Positions 1-9,131 of a stretch of DNA of 64,000 nt are shown one piece after another (within the stretch, counting starts at the first letter, position 1; every line of letters starts with the position of its first letter). This DNA comes from Sphingomonas naphthae. GTDB lineage: Bacteria > Pseudomonadota > Alphaproteobacteria > Sphingomonadales > Sphingomonadaceae. Below the pieces are notes generated by a model. That model was not told the DNA's origin and did not search any database. It was given only the letters and a program-made list of their open reading frames with translations. A program made the position numbers and the translations under genes. The stretch is taken from assembly GCF_028607085.1 (NCBI RefSeq), contig NZ_CP117411.1:3855828-3919827 (forward strand), in the 5' to 3' direction.

Positions 1-92
1 TGGGCCGGGTGATGGCGGCCGTGAAGGACCGCCACGCGGGCAAGATGGACATGAGCCGGGCGAGCGCGCTGGTGAAGGCGCGGTTGGGGTGA
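1..92 (+). CDS. GatB/YqeY domain protein, C-terminal end only
   Basis: The reading frame that enters at base 3 and stops at the TGA at 90-92 encodes 29 residues. They contain MAAVKDRHAGKMDMSRASAL followed by VKARLG, the usual end of YqeY-like proteins, where a helix ending in GKMD is followed by ASxLVKxxL. YqeY resembles the tRNA-binding tail domain of the GatB amidotransferase subunit, and its cellular role is poorly defined. The gene is cut by the window edge, so its start and length are unknown. A yqeY-like gene just upstream of dnaG is a common alphaproteobacterial arrangement. The assignment rests on this short tail and gene order. Confidence 0.7.
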   Translation, partial: GRVMAAVKDRHAGKMDMSRASALVKARLG

Positions 93-99
93 ATGAAAG

Positions 100-123
100 C
101 CCCCTCCCTGCCAAGGGAGGGGG
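100..123. repeat. GC-rich hairpin after the yqeY-like gene
   Basis: CCCCCTCCCT and AGGGAGGGGG pair over ten bases around the loop GCCA, eight bases after the preceding stop codon. No T-run follows on either strand, so it is not a textbook intrinsic terminator. The composition is like the CCTCCCC repeat at 51753-51880, and it may be a remnant of that family. Confidence 0.5.
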
Positions 124-172
124 TTGGGGGGTGCTGGCGAATCGCCCGGCCGGTGATAGCCTCTTCACTCCA

Positions 173-203
173 CCGTTCGTCCTGAGCGAAGTCGAAGGAC
201 GTG
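173..203. repeat. Interspersed repeat, family A (single copy)
   Basis: The core TTCGTCCTGAGCGAAGTCGA, followed by AGGAC, sits just before the GIY-YIG gene. Close copies are found at 501-529, 574-603 and 10694-10722. The core holds a small inverted repeat around GAGCGAAG. Such repeats are scattered between genes in sphingomonad chromosomes, and no function is known. Confidence 0.7.
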
Positions 204-218
204 CCCCGAAGGACCACG

Positions 219-626
219 ATGACGTTCTGGGCCTATATTCTGCGCTGCTCGGACGGGGCTTATTACACCGGCCATACCGACCATCTGGAGCGGCGCGTGG
301 CGGAGCACCAGACGGGTGGGTTTTGTGATTTCACCGCCCGCCGCCAGCCCGTTGTGCTGGTGTGGAGCCAAGCCTTCGGCACCCGCATCGAGGCGCTGGA
401 GGCCGAACGCCGTGTCAAAGGCTGGTCGCGCGCCAAGAAGGAGGGCCTGATAGCGGGGGACTGGAACTCAGTGTCGTATTTCGCCCGGCCGCCGCGTGAG
501 CGTCCCTCGACTTCGCTCGGGACGAACGGAGGTGGGGTGGCTCTCCAAGAAGGGGCTCTCCCCCAAGAATCCCATTCGTCCCGAGCGAAGTCGAGGGACG
601 TGCCCCTCGGCCCCCCGCAGCCATGA
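219..626 (+). CDS. GIY-YIG nuclease superfamily protein with a repeat-derived tail
   Basis: The protein has 135 residues. The GIY-YIG core covers about residues 1-85: WAYILRCSDGAYYTGHTDHL carries the paired Y-x-L and YTG strands, and RRVAEHQTGG and EALEAERRVKGWSRAKKEGL follow. This is the small UPF0213/YhbQ-like subgroup, usually about 90-100 residues and of unclear biological role. The last 40 or so residues are read from an inverted pair of family A repeats (PSTSLGTNG and SSRAKSRD), so the tail is probably a repeat insertion that moved the stop codon. The ATG at 219 is preferred to the GTG at 201, because the domain starts directly after it. The stop overlaps the dnaG start by four bases (ATGA), which suggests translational coupling. 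Confidence 0.85.
   Translation: MTFWAYILRCSDGAYYTGHTDHLERRVAEHQTGGFCDFTARRQPVVLVWSQAFGTRIEALEAERRVKGWSRAKKEGLIAGDWNSVSYFARPPRERPSTSLGTNGGGVALQEGALPQESHSSRAKSRDVPLGPPQP
501..603. repeat. Inverted pair of family A repeats inside the GIY-YIG 3' end
   Basis: Bases 501-529 (CGTCCCTCGACTTCGCTCGG, then GACGAACGG) and 574-603 (ATTCGTCCCGAGCGAAGTCG, then AGGGACGTGC) are inverted copies separated by about 44 bases. Both are in frame with the GIY-YIG gene. Transcribed RNA could fold into a long hairpin ending about 20 bases before the dnaG start. Confidence 0.8.
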
Positions 627-2494
627 CCCTCTCCCCCGCCTTCCTCGACGAGCTGCGCCACCGCACCACGCTCTCGACCCTTATCGGCCGCACGCTCAAG
701 CTCCAGAAGGCGGGGCGCGAGTATAAGGCCTGCTGCCCGTTCCATAACGAGAAGTCGCCCAGCTTCTACGTCAACGACGACAAGGGCTTCTACCATTGCT
801 TCGGTTGCTCGGCGCATGGCGATGCGATCCGGTGGATGACCGATCAGCGCGGGCTGCCCTTCATGGATGCGGTGAAGGAGCTGGCGCAGGCGGCGGGGAT
901 GGAATTGCCCGCGATGGACCGCGCCGCCGCCGACAAGGCCGAACGCGCGCAGGGGCTGGTGGATATCACCGAGGCGGCCGCCGCCTGGTATCGCGAGCAG
1001 CTGCAAGGCCTCGCCGGCGCCGAAGCGCGCGCCTATCTCGACAAGCGCGGCATCAAGGAGGCGACGCGCAAGGCCTTCGCGATCGGCTTCGCGCCCGATG
1101 GCCGCAACCGCCTCGCCCCGGCCCTCGCACCCACCGAGCCGGCCCGGCTGGTCGAGGCCGGCCTGCTGATCCAGCCCGACGAGGCGAAGCGTGAGCCCTA
1201 TGACCGGTTTCGCGGCCGGCTGATGATCCCGATCCGCGACCAGCGCGGGCGCACGATCGCGTTCGGCGGGCGCATCATCGGGCAGGGCGAGCCCAAATAT
1301 CTGAACTCGCCCGAGACGCCGCTCTTCGACAAGGGGCGCACGCTCTACAATCTCGATCGCGCCGGCCCCGCCTCGCGCAAATCCGGGCGCGTGCTGGTGG
1401 TCGAGGGCTATCTCGATGTGATCGCGCTGGATCAGGCGGGCATCGGCGAGGCGGTGGCGCCGCTCGGCACGGCGCTGACCGAAGCGCAGATGGAGCGGCT
1501 GTGGCGGCTGGCCGACATCCCGATCCTCTGCTTCGACGGCGACAAGGCCGGGCAGAAGGCCGCCTTGCGCGCCGCGATCCGCGCGCTGCCGCTGGTCCAG
1601 CCCGGCCGCACCCTTCGTTTCGCCCTGCTGCCGGCCGGCAAGGACCCCGACGATCTGGTGCGCGAAGGCGGGGCCGCCGCGTTCGAGGCGGTGCTGGCCG
1701 CCGCGATCAGCCTGGACGAGCTGGTCTGGCGCAGCGAGCTGGAGGAAGCGGGCGCCCTCGCCACGCCCGAGGCACGCGCCGGGCTCGGCAAAAGGCTGCG
1801 CGATCATGCCCGGCTGGTGTCGGACGAATTCCTCCAGCGGCAATATCTCGCCGAATTCAACCGGCGGCTGTACGAACATTTCGACAGCCTGCGCTCGCCC
1901 CGCCGCTTCGATCCCGGCCAGCGCGGGCCGGGCAAGGGCAAGGGGCCATTCGGCCGCCCGTTCGCCCCCGCCGCCCCGCCGCCGCCGGAATTGCGCGCCA
2001 TCGCCGACGAGGGGATCGATCGCGCGACCGTCGCCGCGATCCTTGCCGGATTGCTCCGCCATCCCCAGGTGATCGCGCGCCATGCCGAGACCTTGGCGCG
2101 GGTCGCGATCGCCGATCGGCAGCTGGGATTGGTGCAACAGGCGATGCTGGAAGCCGCGCTGATCGTGCCCGACCTTGACTCTGCGGCGCTCGCCACCAAC
2201 TTAAGGCAGGATGGCCTCGAACCGTTCCTTGACGCGGTGCGGCGAACAAATCTTGCCTTTTCCTTCCTGCGCGGCAATGCGGAACCGGAACGTGCGGAGC
2301 GGGACCTTGGCGCCGTGATCGATCAGGTCGTGGCGATTTTCGAGGTTCGCAAGGATCAGGCGGCGGCGACGCGGCGTTTCATGGAAACCGGCGAGGAAGC
2401 CGATTTCCTGGAACAGGTTCGGCTCCGGGCCGAGGAACGGAAGTTGCAGGACGGGTTCGCCGCGCTGGCGGGGGACGACGGCGCGGGATTGTAA
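623..2494 (+). CDS. dnaG: DNA primase DnaG
   Basis: DnaG makes the RNA primers for chromosome replication in complex with DnaB helicase. The 623-residue product is of normal length. The N-terminal CHC2 zinc finger is visible (Cys38, His41, Cys59, Cys62). The TOPRIM catalytic centre shows VEGYLD with Glu261 and the acidic pair Asp305/Asp307 in CFDGDKAG. A proline-rich linker around residue 450 precedes the DnaB-interaction domain. The ATG at 623 overlaps the preceding stop in an ATGA, and there is no good Shine-Dalgarno sequence just upstream, so translation may depend on the upstream gene. rpoD follows after 15 bases, as in the widespread dnaG-rpoD macromolecular synthesis operon. Confidence 0.98.
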   Translation: MTLSPAFLDELRHRTTLSTLIGRTLKLQKAGREYKACCPFHNEKSPSFYVNDDKGFYHCFGCSAHGDAIRWMTDQRGLPFMDAVKELAQAAGMELPAMDRAAADKAERAQGLVDITEAAAAWYREQLQGLAGAEARAYLDKRGIKEATRKAFAIGFAPDGRNRLAPALAPTEPARLVEAGLLIQPDEAKREPYDRFRGRLMIPIRDQRGRTIAFGGRIIGQGEPKYLNSPETPLFDKGRTLYNLDRAGPASRKSGRVLVVEGYLDVIALDQAGIGEAVAPLGTALTEAQMERLWRLADIPILCFDGDKAGQKAALRAAIRALPLVQPGRTLRFALLPAGKDPDDLVREGGAAAFEAVLAAAISLDELVWRSELEEAGALATPEARAGLGKRLRDHARLVSDEFLQRQYLAEFNRRLYEHFDSLRSPRRFDPGQRGPGKGKGPFGRPFAPAAPPPPELRAIADEGIDRATVAAILAGLLRHPQVIARHAETLARVAIADRQLGLVQQAMLEAALIVPDLDSAALATNLRQDGLEPFLDAVRRTNLAFSFLRGNAEPERAERDLGAVIDQVVAIFEVRKDQAAATRRFMETGEEADFLEQVRLRAEERKLQDGFAALAGDDGAGL

Positions 2495-2509
2495 GGATTA
2501 GTAGGCGGC

Positions 2510-4561
2510 ATGGCGAAAACCATTACGGCAGGGGCGAGCGGCGGCGGCGGCGAAGGAGGCGACGGGGGCGATGCGCCGCTGATCGACCTGAATGACGCGT
2601 CGATCAAGAAGGTCTTCGCGCGCGCCAAGAAGCGCGGCTACATCACGATCGACCAGCTCAACGAGGCGCTGCCGCAGGACCAGATGTCCTCCGACCAGCT
2701 CGAGGACATCATGTCCGCCCTGAACGAGATGGGCGTCAACATCGTCGAGAACGAGGATGCCGGCGAGGACGGCGAATCGCAGGACGCCGACGATTCCGCC
2801 GACGAGGCCCAGCCCGAGGACGACGGCACCGCGCCGCAGCAGCTGACGAACGTCACCAAGAAGGAGACGATCGACCGCACCGACGATCCGGTGCGGATGT
2901 ACCTGCGCGAGATGGGCGCGGTCGAGCTGCTCAGCCGCGAGGGCGAGATCGCCATCGCCAAGCGCATCGAGGCCGGCCGCGACACGATGATCATGGGCCT
3001 GTGCGAAAGCCCGATCACCTTCAACGCCATCATCGACTGGTCGACCGCGCTCAACGAGGGCACGATGCAGCTGCGCGAGATCCTCGATCTCGACGCGATG
3101 GTCTCCAAGGGTCCGTCGGCCGAGCAGGTCGCCGAGGCCGAGGAGGATGACGGCACCGGCGAGATATCCGCCGCCACCGCCGGCCCCGCCTTCAAGGAAG
3201 AGGCCGAGCCCGAAGAGGCGTCGGTCGACGAAGAGGACGAGGATGGCGTCGAGCGCCGCGCGCCGCGCCCGTCCGACGACGAGGACGAGGACAATACCCT
3301 CAGCCTCGCGCAGATGGAGGAGCAGCTCAAGCCGATCGCGCTGGAGCGGTTCGCCACGATCACCTCGCTCTACAAGAAATTCTCCAAGCTCCAGGCCGTC
3401 CGCATCGAGACGCTGGGCGTGGGCGACGATTTTCCCGTCGGCGACGAGAACAAATATCAGAAGCTGCGCGAGGAGCTGACGGCCGAGGTCGAGAGCGTCC
3501 AGTTCCATGGCGCCAAGATCGAATATCTGGTCGATCAGCTCTATGCCTTCAACCGGCGCCTGACCGCGCTCGGCGGGCAGATGCTGCGTCTGGCCGAGCG
3601 CCACAAGGTCAACCGCAAGGACTTCCTCGATCGCTACGTCGGCCACGAACTGGAGGAGGGCTGGCTCGACACGGTCGCCAAGCTCGACAAGAAGTGGACG
3701 GCCTTCGCCACCAACGAGGTGGACGCGGTCGATCGCATCCGCGCCGAAATCGGCGAGATCGCCCAGGCTACGGGCATGGCGCTCACCGAATTCCGCCGCA
3801 TCGTCAACATGGTGCAGAAGGGCGAGCGCGAGGCGCGCATCGCCAAGAAGGAGATGGTCGAGGCGAACCTGCGCCTCGTGATCTCCATCGCCAAGAAATA
3901 TACCAATCGCGGCCTGCAATTCCTGGATCTCATCCAGGAGGGCAATATCGGCTTGATGAAGGCGGTCGATAAGTTCGAATATCGCCGTGGCTACAAATTC
4001 TCGACCTATGCGACGTGGTGGATCCGGCAGGCGATCACCCGCTCGATCGCCGATCAGGCGCGGACGATCCGCATCCCGGTCCACATGATCGAGACGATCA
4101 ACAAGCTGGTCCGCACCAGCCGCCAGATCCTCCACGAGATCGGCCGCGAGCCGACCCCGGAGGAACTGGCCGAGCGCCTCTCTATGCCGCTCGAGAAGGT
4201 CCGCAAGGTGATGAAGATCGCCAAGGAGCCGATCTCCCTCGAAACGCCGATCGGCGACGAGGAGGACAGCCATCTGGGCGACTTCATCGAGGACAAGAAT
4301 GCCGTGATCCCGGTCGATGCCGCGATCCAGGCGAACCTCAAGGAAACCGTGACGCGGGTGCTGGCGAGCCTGACCCCGCGCGAGGAGCGCGTGCTGCGGA
4401 TGCGCTTCGGCATCGGCATGAACACCGATCACACGCTGGAGGAAGTGGGCCAGCAGTTCAGCGTGACCCGCGAGCGTATCCGCCAGATCGAGGCGAAGGC
4501 GCTCCGCAAGCTGAAGCACCCGAGCCGCAGCCGCAAGATGCGCAGCTTCCTCGACCAATAA
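2510..4561 (+). CDS. rpoD: Primary sigma factor RpoD (sigma-70)
   Basis: This is the housekeeping sigma subunit of RNA polymerase. The 683-residue protein shows region 1.1 (about residues 25-85), region 1.2 beginning at [11 protein letters not shown] (about 127), an acidic non-conserved region (about 205-265), region 2 with [20 protein letters not shown], region 2.4 with [20 protein letters not shown] (about residues 498-520), and the region 4.2 helix-turn-helix [19 protein letters not shown] near the C-terminus. It lies 15 bases after dnaG and is followed by an intrinsic terminator. All expected elements are present. Confidence 0.98.
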   Translation: MAKTITAGASGGGGEGGDGGDAPLIDLNDASIKKVFARAKKRGYITIDQLNEALPQDQMSSDQLEDIMSALNEMGVNIVENEDAGEDGESQDADDSADEAQPEDDGTAPQQLTNVTKKETIDRTDDPVRMYLREMGAVELLSREGEIAIAKRIEAGRDTMIMGLCESPITFNAIIDWSTALNEGTMQLREILDLDAMVSKGPSAEQVAEAEEDDGTGEISAATAGPAFKEEAEPEEASVDEEDEDGVERRAPRPSDDEDEDNTLSLAQMEEQLKPIALERFATITSLYKKFSKLQAVRIETLGVGDDFPVGDENKYQKLREELTAEVESVQFHGAKIEYLVDQLYAFNRRLTALGGQMLRLAERHKVNRKDFLDRYVGHELEEGWLDTVAKLDKKWTAFATNEVDAVDRIRAEIGEIAQATGMALTEFRRIVNMVQKGEREARIAKKEMVEANLRLVISIAKKYTNRGLQFLDLIQEGNIGLMKAVDKFEYRRGYKFSTYATWWIRQAITRSIADQARTIRIPVHMIETINKLVRTSRQILHEIGREPTPEELAERLSMPLEKVRKVMKIAKEPISLETPIGDEEDSHLGDFIEDKNAVIPVDAAIQANLKETVTRVLASLTPREERVLRMRFGIGMNTDHTLEEVGQQFSVTRERIRQIEAKALRKLKHPSRSRKMRSFLDQ

Positions 4562-4584
4562 GGTCGGCGGGAGATACGGAAACG

Positions 4585-4614
4585 AAAAGGCCGGGAGCGA
4601 TCCCGGCCTTTTTT
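4585..4614 (+). terminator. Intrinsic terminator of the dnaG-rpoD operon
   Basis: AAGGCCGGGA and TCCCGGCCTT form a ten-base stem around the loop GCGA, followed by a run of T. It begins 24 bases after the rpoD stop and is the clearest rho-independent terminator in the window. Confidence 0.93.
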
Positions 4615-4617
4615 GTG

Positions 4618-4690
4618 CTCGTCATTGCGAGCGTAGCGAAGCAATCCAGGTTCCGCCGCTGGATTGCTTCGCTACGCTCGCAATGACGAG
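4618..4690. repeat. Palindromic repeat, family B (intact copy)
   Basis: The arm CTCGTCATTGCGAGCGTAGC continues to CAATCCAG and is matched by its exact reverse complement ending at 4690, with a short GTTCCGCC centre. The element sits between the convergent rpoD and trmFO genes. A diverged second copy is at 14365-14432. It resembles extragenic palindromes widespread in alphaproteobacteria. Confidence 0.85.
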
Positions 4691-4700
4691 TGGATGGCGC

Positions 4701-6014
4701 TCACACAGCCATCCACCCCGCCAGCGCTTCGCGTGCCCGCTCGCTCATCAGCGCCTTGCGGTCGGCCTTTTTCGATTTGCCCTCCAGCGGCGGGAAGAGA
4801 CCGAAGTTCACATTCATCGGCTGGTAGGTGTCGGCCTCCGCCCCGCCGGTGATATGCCCCAGCAGCGCGCCCAGCGCGGTCGTCACCGGCGGTGCGGCCA
4901 TCGTTCCGCCCGCCAGCTCGGCCGCCGCGAAACGCCCCGCCAGCAGGCCGATCGCCGCGCTTTCGACATAGCCCTCGCAGCCCGTGATCTGCCCGGCGAA
5001 GCGCACGTTGGGCCGGCTCTTGAGGCGCAACTCCCTGTCGAGCAGCTCGGGCGATTTGAGGAAGGTGTTGCGATGGATGCCGCCCAGCCGCGCGAATTCG
5101 GCGCTCTGGAGGCCGGGGATGGTGCGGAAGATGCGGACCTGTTCGGCGTGGCGCAGCTTCGTCTGGAAGCCGACGATGTTCCACAAGGTGCCCAGCGCAT
5201 TGTCCTGCCGCAACTGGACCACCGCATAGGGCCAGCGGCCGGTGCGCGGGTCGTCGAGCCCGACCGGCTTCATCGGCCCATAGCGCGGCGTATCGAGCCC
5301 GCGCTCGGCCATCACCTCGATCGGCATGCAGCCCTCGAAATAGGGCGTGTCGCGTTCCCACTCGCGAAACTCGGTCTTCTCACCCGCCAGCAGCGCGGCG
5401 TGGAAGGCGAGATACTCGTCCTTGTTCATCGGGCAGTTGATGTAATCGTGCCCATCGCCCTTGTTCCAGCGCGACTGGAACCAGCAGATCTCCATGTCGA
5501 TCGTGTCGCGGTGGACAATCGGCGCGATCGCGTCGAAGAAGGCGAGCGCGTCCTGCCCCGTTTCGCTGGCGATGGCGGCGGCCAGCGGGGCGGCGGTGAG
5601 CGGCCCGGTGGCGAGGATCGCCGGCCCCTGCGGCAACGCGTCGATCCGCTCGCGCACGATCTCGATATTGGGATGGGCTTCGATCGCGGCGGTGACGGCG
5701 GCGGAAAAGCCATCGCGATCCACCGCCAGCGCCGAACCCGCCGGCACCTTGTGGGCATCGGCCTCGCGCAGGATCAGCGACCCCAGCGACCGCATTTCGG
5801 CATGGAGCAGGCCGACGGCGTTGCGGTTGGGATCGTCCGACCGGAAGCTGTTGGAACAGACGAGTTCGGCGAGATGATCGGTATGATGCGCGGGCGTGCC
5901 CTCCACGCCGCGCATCTCGGACAGGCGCACCTTGTGCCCCGCCTCGGCCAGCTGCCAGGCGGCCTCGGATCCGGCGAGCCCGCCGCCGACGATATGGATT
6001 GCGTGATCGTTCAT
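4701..6014 (-). CDS. trmFO: Methylenetetrahydrofolate-tRNA-(uracil-5-)-methyltransferase TrmFO
   Basis: TrmFO makes ribothymidine at position 54 of tRNA, using methylenetetrahydrofolate as methyl donor and FAD as cofactor. The 437-residue protein starts with the dinucleotide-binding loop [11 protein letters not shown] (residues 10-20) and carries [12 protein letters not shown] with Cys53, matching the N-terminal functional cysteine known in the family. A second cysteine lies at 229 in [14 protein letters not shown], near the family's second functional position. The length is typical. The start at 6014 gives the nucleotide-binding motif at the expected distance, although the Shine-Dalgarno sequence is weak. 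The gene converges on rpoD, with terminator and repeat between. Confidence 0.97.
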   Translation of the reverse strand: MNDHAIHIVGGGLAGSEAAWQLAEAGHKVRLSEMRGVEGTPAHHTDHLAELVCSNSFRSDDPNRNAVGLLHAEMRSLGSLILREADAHKVPAGSALAVDRDGFSAAVTAAIEAHPNIEIVRERIDALPQGPAILATGPLTAAPLAAAIASETGQDALAFFDAIAPIVHRDTIDMEICWFQSRWNKGDGHDYINCPMNKDEYLAFHAALLAGEKTEFREWERDTPYFEGCMPIEVMAERGLDTPRYGPMKPVGLDDPRTGRWPYAVVQLRQDNALGTLWNIVGFQTKLRHAEQVRIFRTIPGLQSAEFARLGGIHRNTFLKSPELLDRELRLKSRPNVRFAGQITGCEGYVESAAIGLLAGRFAAAELAGGTMAAPPVTTALGALLGHITGGAEADTYQPMNVNFGLFPPLEGKSKKADRKALMSERAREALAGWMAV

Positions 6015-6071
6015 GCCGGGTCGCTTAGCGCCAACCGGGCTGCCGCGAAAGCGGGAGCCCGGCGGGGTCGA

Positions 6072-9014
6072 TCAGCTCCCGAAAAACAGTTTCCGCACGC
6101 TGATGCTCACCGTGCGGCCCAGCGGGTCGAGATAGGCGGGCTGGTAGCTGAGCGGGGTGGCGCCGGTGGCGTCGCGCACCTTGGGGCGCTGGTTGAAGAT
6201 GTTGGTCACGTTGAACGATACGCGCATGCCGCGCACCCATGGGTATTTCACCATCGAAGGCATCTGCATCGGATTGACGAACAGGCGGAAATTGGCGGTC
6301 GTGAGCCCAGAGAAGCGCAGATTGCCCGTGCCGCCGCTGGTGCCGAGCCCGGTGGTGACGGTCGTGCCGGTCTTGTAGGTGCCGGTCAGCCGCATGCCGA
6401 TCCCGTTATTGTTGTAGCCCGCTTGCAGATCGAACTGGTGGCGCGAGGTGCCGCCCGACGTGCCGGTGGCACCCCCGTTGAGCAGATCGATCACCGGCAG
6501 CCCGTCGCGGATGCGAATCTGGTCCTCGATGATCCAGGTGTGGAAGATGCCGAGCTGGAGCCGGCCGCCGCCACCGCCCGGCCCACCGCCGAAGCGCCCG
6601 CCGGGGCCACCCGGCCCGCGCTGGCCACCGCCACCGCCGCCGCCACCCGGACCGGCACCGGCCGGCCGCTCGCCCGTGTTGCCCGCCGCCTGACCCCCCG
6701 ATGGCTGCCCGCCGGCCTGCTGGCCCTGGCCCATCGGCGGCGCGCCTTCCGGCCGCTGGCCGCCGGGCGCGCCCGGCACGCTTTCGCCCGGCGGGCGCTG
6801 GAAGCCCGGCATGCCGTTGGGATAGGCCGCGCGGAAGGCGGCGATCAGCGCCTGGGTGTTGGACTTGAGCGGCTTGGAGAAATTGAAGCCCCAGCGCAGT
6901 TGCTGGCGATCCTGGCTGGCGAGGTTGATCGAGCGGGCGTCAACGCGGGTGAGCGTGCCGGTCGCGTCGCGGGTGAAGCGATCGGGGAAGGCGCTCTCGG
7001 CCTCGGCCAGCGCCAGCGGCAGCTGCGACACGCCGTTGCGGGTGCGGCTGTTGTTGTAATTGACCGTGAAGGTCAGGTCGGTCTTCTCGAACGGCTTCAC
7101 CGTCAGCCCCAGCTTCCACACCTCGCGCGTGTCGTGCAGGAGATTGGGGTTGCCGCCGCTGATCTGCGAGATCGTCACCTGCCGGCCCAGCGTCGCATCA
7201 TAATAGGGCACGTTGGCGGTCAGCACCTGCGGATTGCCGAGCTGCTGGATCGTCGGCACGCCCTGTTCGTGGGTGTAGGAGCCGATGAAGTCGATCCGGT
7301 CGCGCGGCGAATAGCGCAGGCCCGCGCCATAGGCCGAAAGCGTGCCGAAATCGGAATAGCGATCGATCGAGGCATTGATGTTAGCCGAAAGATTGCCGAT
7401 CGCCGCCAGCACATCCTCCTTGCGGCTGGTGAGCGGCAGATCGACCGAGACCTGGCCCGATCCCTGCCGCCGGGTGAGGTCGGTGGACTGGGCGATGCCG
7501 GTGCGCACCGAATAGCCGTCCAGCCCGTTGAACGCGCCGCCGACCTTGACGGTGGCGTTGGCGGTGCCGGCGGGCAGCCGCGCCAGCGGGCCGCTCGTCA
7601 CGAAGCTCAGGTCGCCGCTGTTGGTGGTCGATCGCGCGCGATCGGCGGCGCGTCCCGGCAGCAGGGCGGGGTCGATCGGGCCGAACGGATTGAGGCTGGC
7701 CGAGCGCGCGTTGAGCAGCGCCTGAACCTGACTGGTATCGACGCCGGTGGTGGAGATGGTGCGGCTGTAGCCCCGGTCATACTGGCCGGTGACGTTCCAG
7801 CGCCACGCCGTGCTGAACTCGCCGTTGACCGTGGCGCCCAGGTGGCCGCTGGTGCTGGTGCTGCTCTGGGTGAGCGGATTCTGGTTGCCGATGTAGCGAT
7901 AGACGTTCGTGTCGGCGGCGAAGGGCGAATAGGGGTTGCCGGCGGGCAGCAGCAGGTTGGCCGTCGCGGGGCCGCGCAGGCTCTCGCTGTTGCTGGTGTC
8001 GAGCGTGGCGTTCACTGTCGCGGAAATCTTGCTCGACAGCGGATGGGCGAAAACGCTGTTGACGCTGAGCGACTGGGTGCGCGGCGAAAGCGTCCGCCAG
8101 TCGCCGATGTCGCTCGTGTTGGCGGTGGTGGCGAAGGCGCCGATCGGCACCGCACCGGTGGCGGCGGCGGCCGGCGCGCCCAGCACGGTGGCGCCCGCCA
8201 CGCGCGGATCGACGATTGCGCCGTTGGCGATAGCGGTGACGTTGCCGGTGAAGTCGTAGGGGCGGGAGGTGGCGCGGGCGGCGACGCCGCGCTCGCCTTC
8301 GGTCAGCGCGCCCGACTGGTTGTAATCGACGCCCAAAGTGAAGCGGCTGTCGTTGCGAATGCGCAGCATGTCGAGTTCGGCGCGGCCGGTCTGGCGGCCG
8401 CCTTCGGTGGCGGCGGTGCCGGTGCCTTCGGTCGTGATCGCGCGGAAGCGGCGGCGCAGCACGAAATTCACGACCTTCGAATTGGCCGGATAGCCATATT
8501 TCAGCGCGACTTCCTCGGGCAAGATATCGACCCGCTCGATAGCCTCGGTCGGCAGATCGCGAATCTCGTTCATGCCCGAGATGCGCTTGCCGTTGAGCAG
8601 CACGACCGGCGCCTCGCCGCCGCGGCCGCGCCCGCTGTTGGTGAGCGGCGCCAGTTCGGCCAGAAGATCGGCGACGCTCGACACGCCGTAGGCGCGGATG
8701 TCGGCGGGGCGCAACTGCTCCTCGGGCTTGATGTCGCCCGCGACCGCGCCGCGCTCGCGCTGGCCGACGACGGTGATGTCGACGGTTTCGCCCGAATCAT
8801 AGGGATCGGGCACCTGCTGGGCGGCGGTGTGCTGGGCGGTGGCGGCCTGCGCGGTCGTCGGGGCGGGCGGGGTCGACGCCGCCGGGGTCGCGGGGGCCTG
8901 CACCGTCTGCGCGGGCGTCACGGGCGCGGTCTGCGCCCCGGCCTGCGTCTGCGCGCCAAGCGCGATCGGTGCGGTGCCGGCCATCAGGCCGAGCAATGCG
9001 ATGCCCGTCTTCAA
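6072..9014 (-). CDS. TonB-dependent outer-membrane receptor with a glycine/proline-rich insert
   Basis: The 980-residue protein has a signal peptide (MKTGIALLGLMAGTAPIALG), an alanine/proline/glutamine-rich linker, and a plug domain at about residues 85-200 with VADLLAELAPL, VVLLNGKRIS and VDILPEEVALKYG. The rest is predicted beta-barrel. Near residues 740-820 (bases about 6560-6790) the barrel is interrupted by a low-complexity stretch very rich in Gly, Pro and Gln. The end, RTVSISVRKLFFGS, is unusual because most barrels finish on Phe or Trp. The start codon is TTG at 9014 behind GGGGGAC. No substrate can be read from the sequence. It is one of the large receptors of sphingomonads, and its neighbours do not form an obvious operon with it. 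Confidence 0.9.
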   Translation of the reverse strand: MKTGIALLGLMAGTAPIALGAQTQAGAQTAPVTPAQTVQAPATPAASTPPAPTTAQAATAQHTAAQQVPDPYDSGETVDITVVGQRERGAVAGDIKPEEQLRPADIRAYGVSSVADLLAELAPLTNSGRGRGGEAPVVLLNGKRISGMNEIRDLPTEAIERVDILPEEVALKYGYPANSKVVNFVLRRRFRAITTEGTGTAATEGGRQTGRAELDMLRIRNDSRFTLGVDYNQSGALTEGERGVAARATSRPYDFTGNVTAIANGAIVDPRVAGATVLGAPAAAATGAVPIGAFATTANTSDIGDWRTLSPRTQSLSVNSVFAHPLSSKISATVNATLDTSNSESLRGPATANLLLPAGNPYSPFAADTNVYRYIGNQNPLTQSSTSTSGHLGATVNGEFSTAWRWNVTGQYDRGYSRTISTTGVDTSQVQALLNARSASLNPFGPIDPALLPGRAADRARSTTNSGDLSFVTSGPLARLPAGTANATVKVGGAFNGLDGYSVRTGIAQSTDLTRRQGSGQVSVDLPLTSRKEDVLAAIGNLSANINASIDRYSDFGTLSAYGAGLRYSPRDRIDFIGSYTHEQGVPTIQQLGNPQVLTANVPYYDATLGRQVTISQISGGNPNLLHDTREVWKLGLTVKPFEKTDLTFTVNYNNSRTRNGVSQLPLALAEAESAFPDRFTRDATGTLTRVDARSINLASQDRQQLRWGFNFSKPLKSNTQALIAAFRAAYPNGMPGFQRPPGESVPGAPGGQRPEGAPPMGQGQQAGGQPSGGQAAGNTGERPAGAGPGGGGGGGGQRGPGGPGGRFGGGPGGGGGRLQLGIFHTWIIEDQIRIRDGLPVIDLLNGGATGTSGGTSRHQFDLQAGYNNNGIGMRLTGTYKTGTTVTTGLGTSGGTGNLRFSGLTTANFRLFVNPMQMPSMVKYPWVRGMRVSFNVTNIFNQRPKVRDATGATPLSYQPAYLDPLGRTVSISVRKLFFGS

Positions 9015-9131
9015 CGAATGTCCCCCAAATACCCTGGTCGGCGCCCGATTATCGCGCCGGCGTTGCTGCCGATTTCAGCGATGAAACATGAAGGCAGGCT
9101 GAGCGGCGCGCGGAAATCCGGGGAAAGACGC

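Noticed and set aside
263..2137. Long minus-strand open frame opposite dnaG
   Set aside because: It is a shadow frame of GC-rich coding sequence; dnaG itself is certain and the antisense translation is low-complexity.
2498..4558. Minus-strand open frame opposite rpoD
   Set aside because: Same length as rpoD because of codon bias; no motif.
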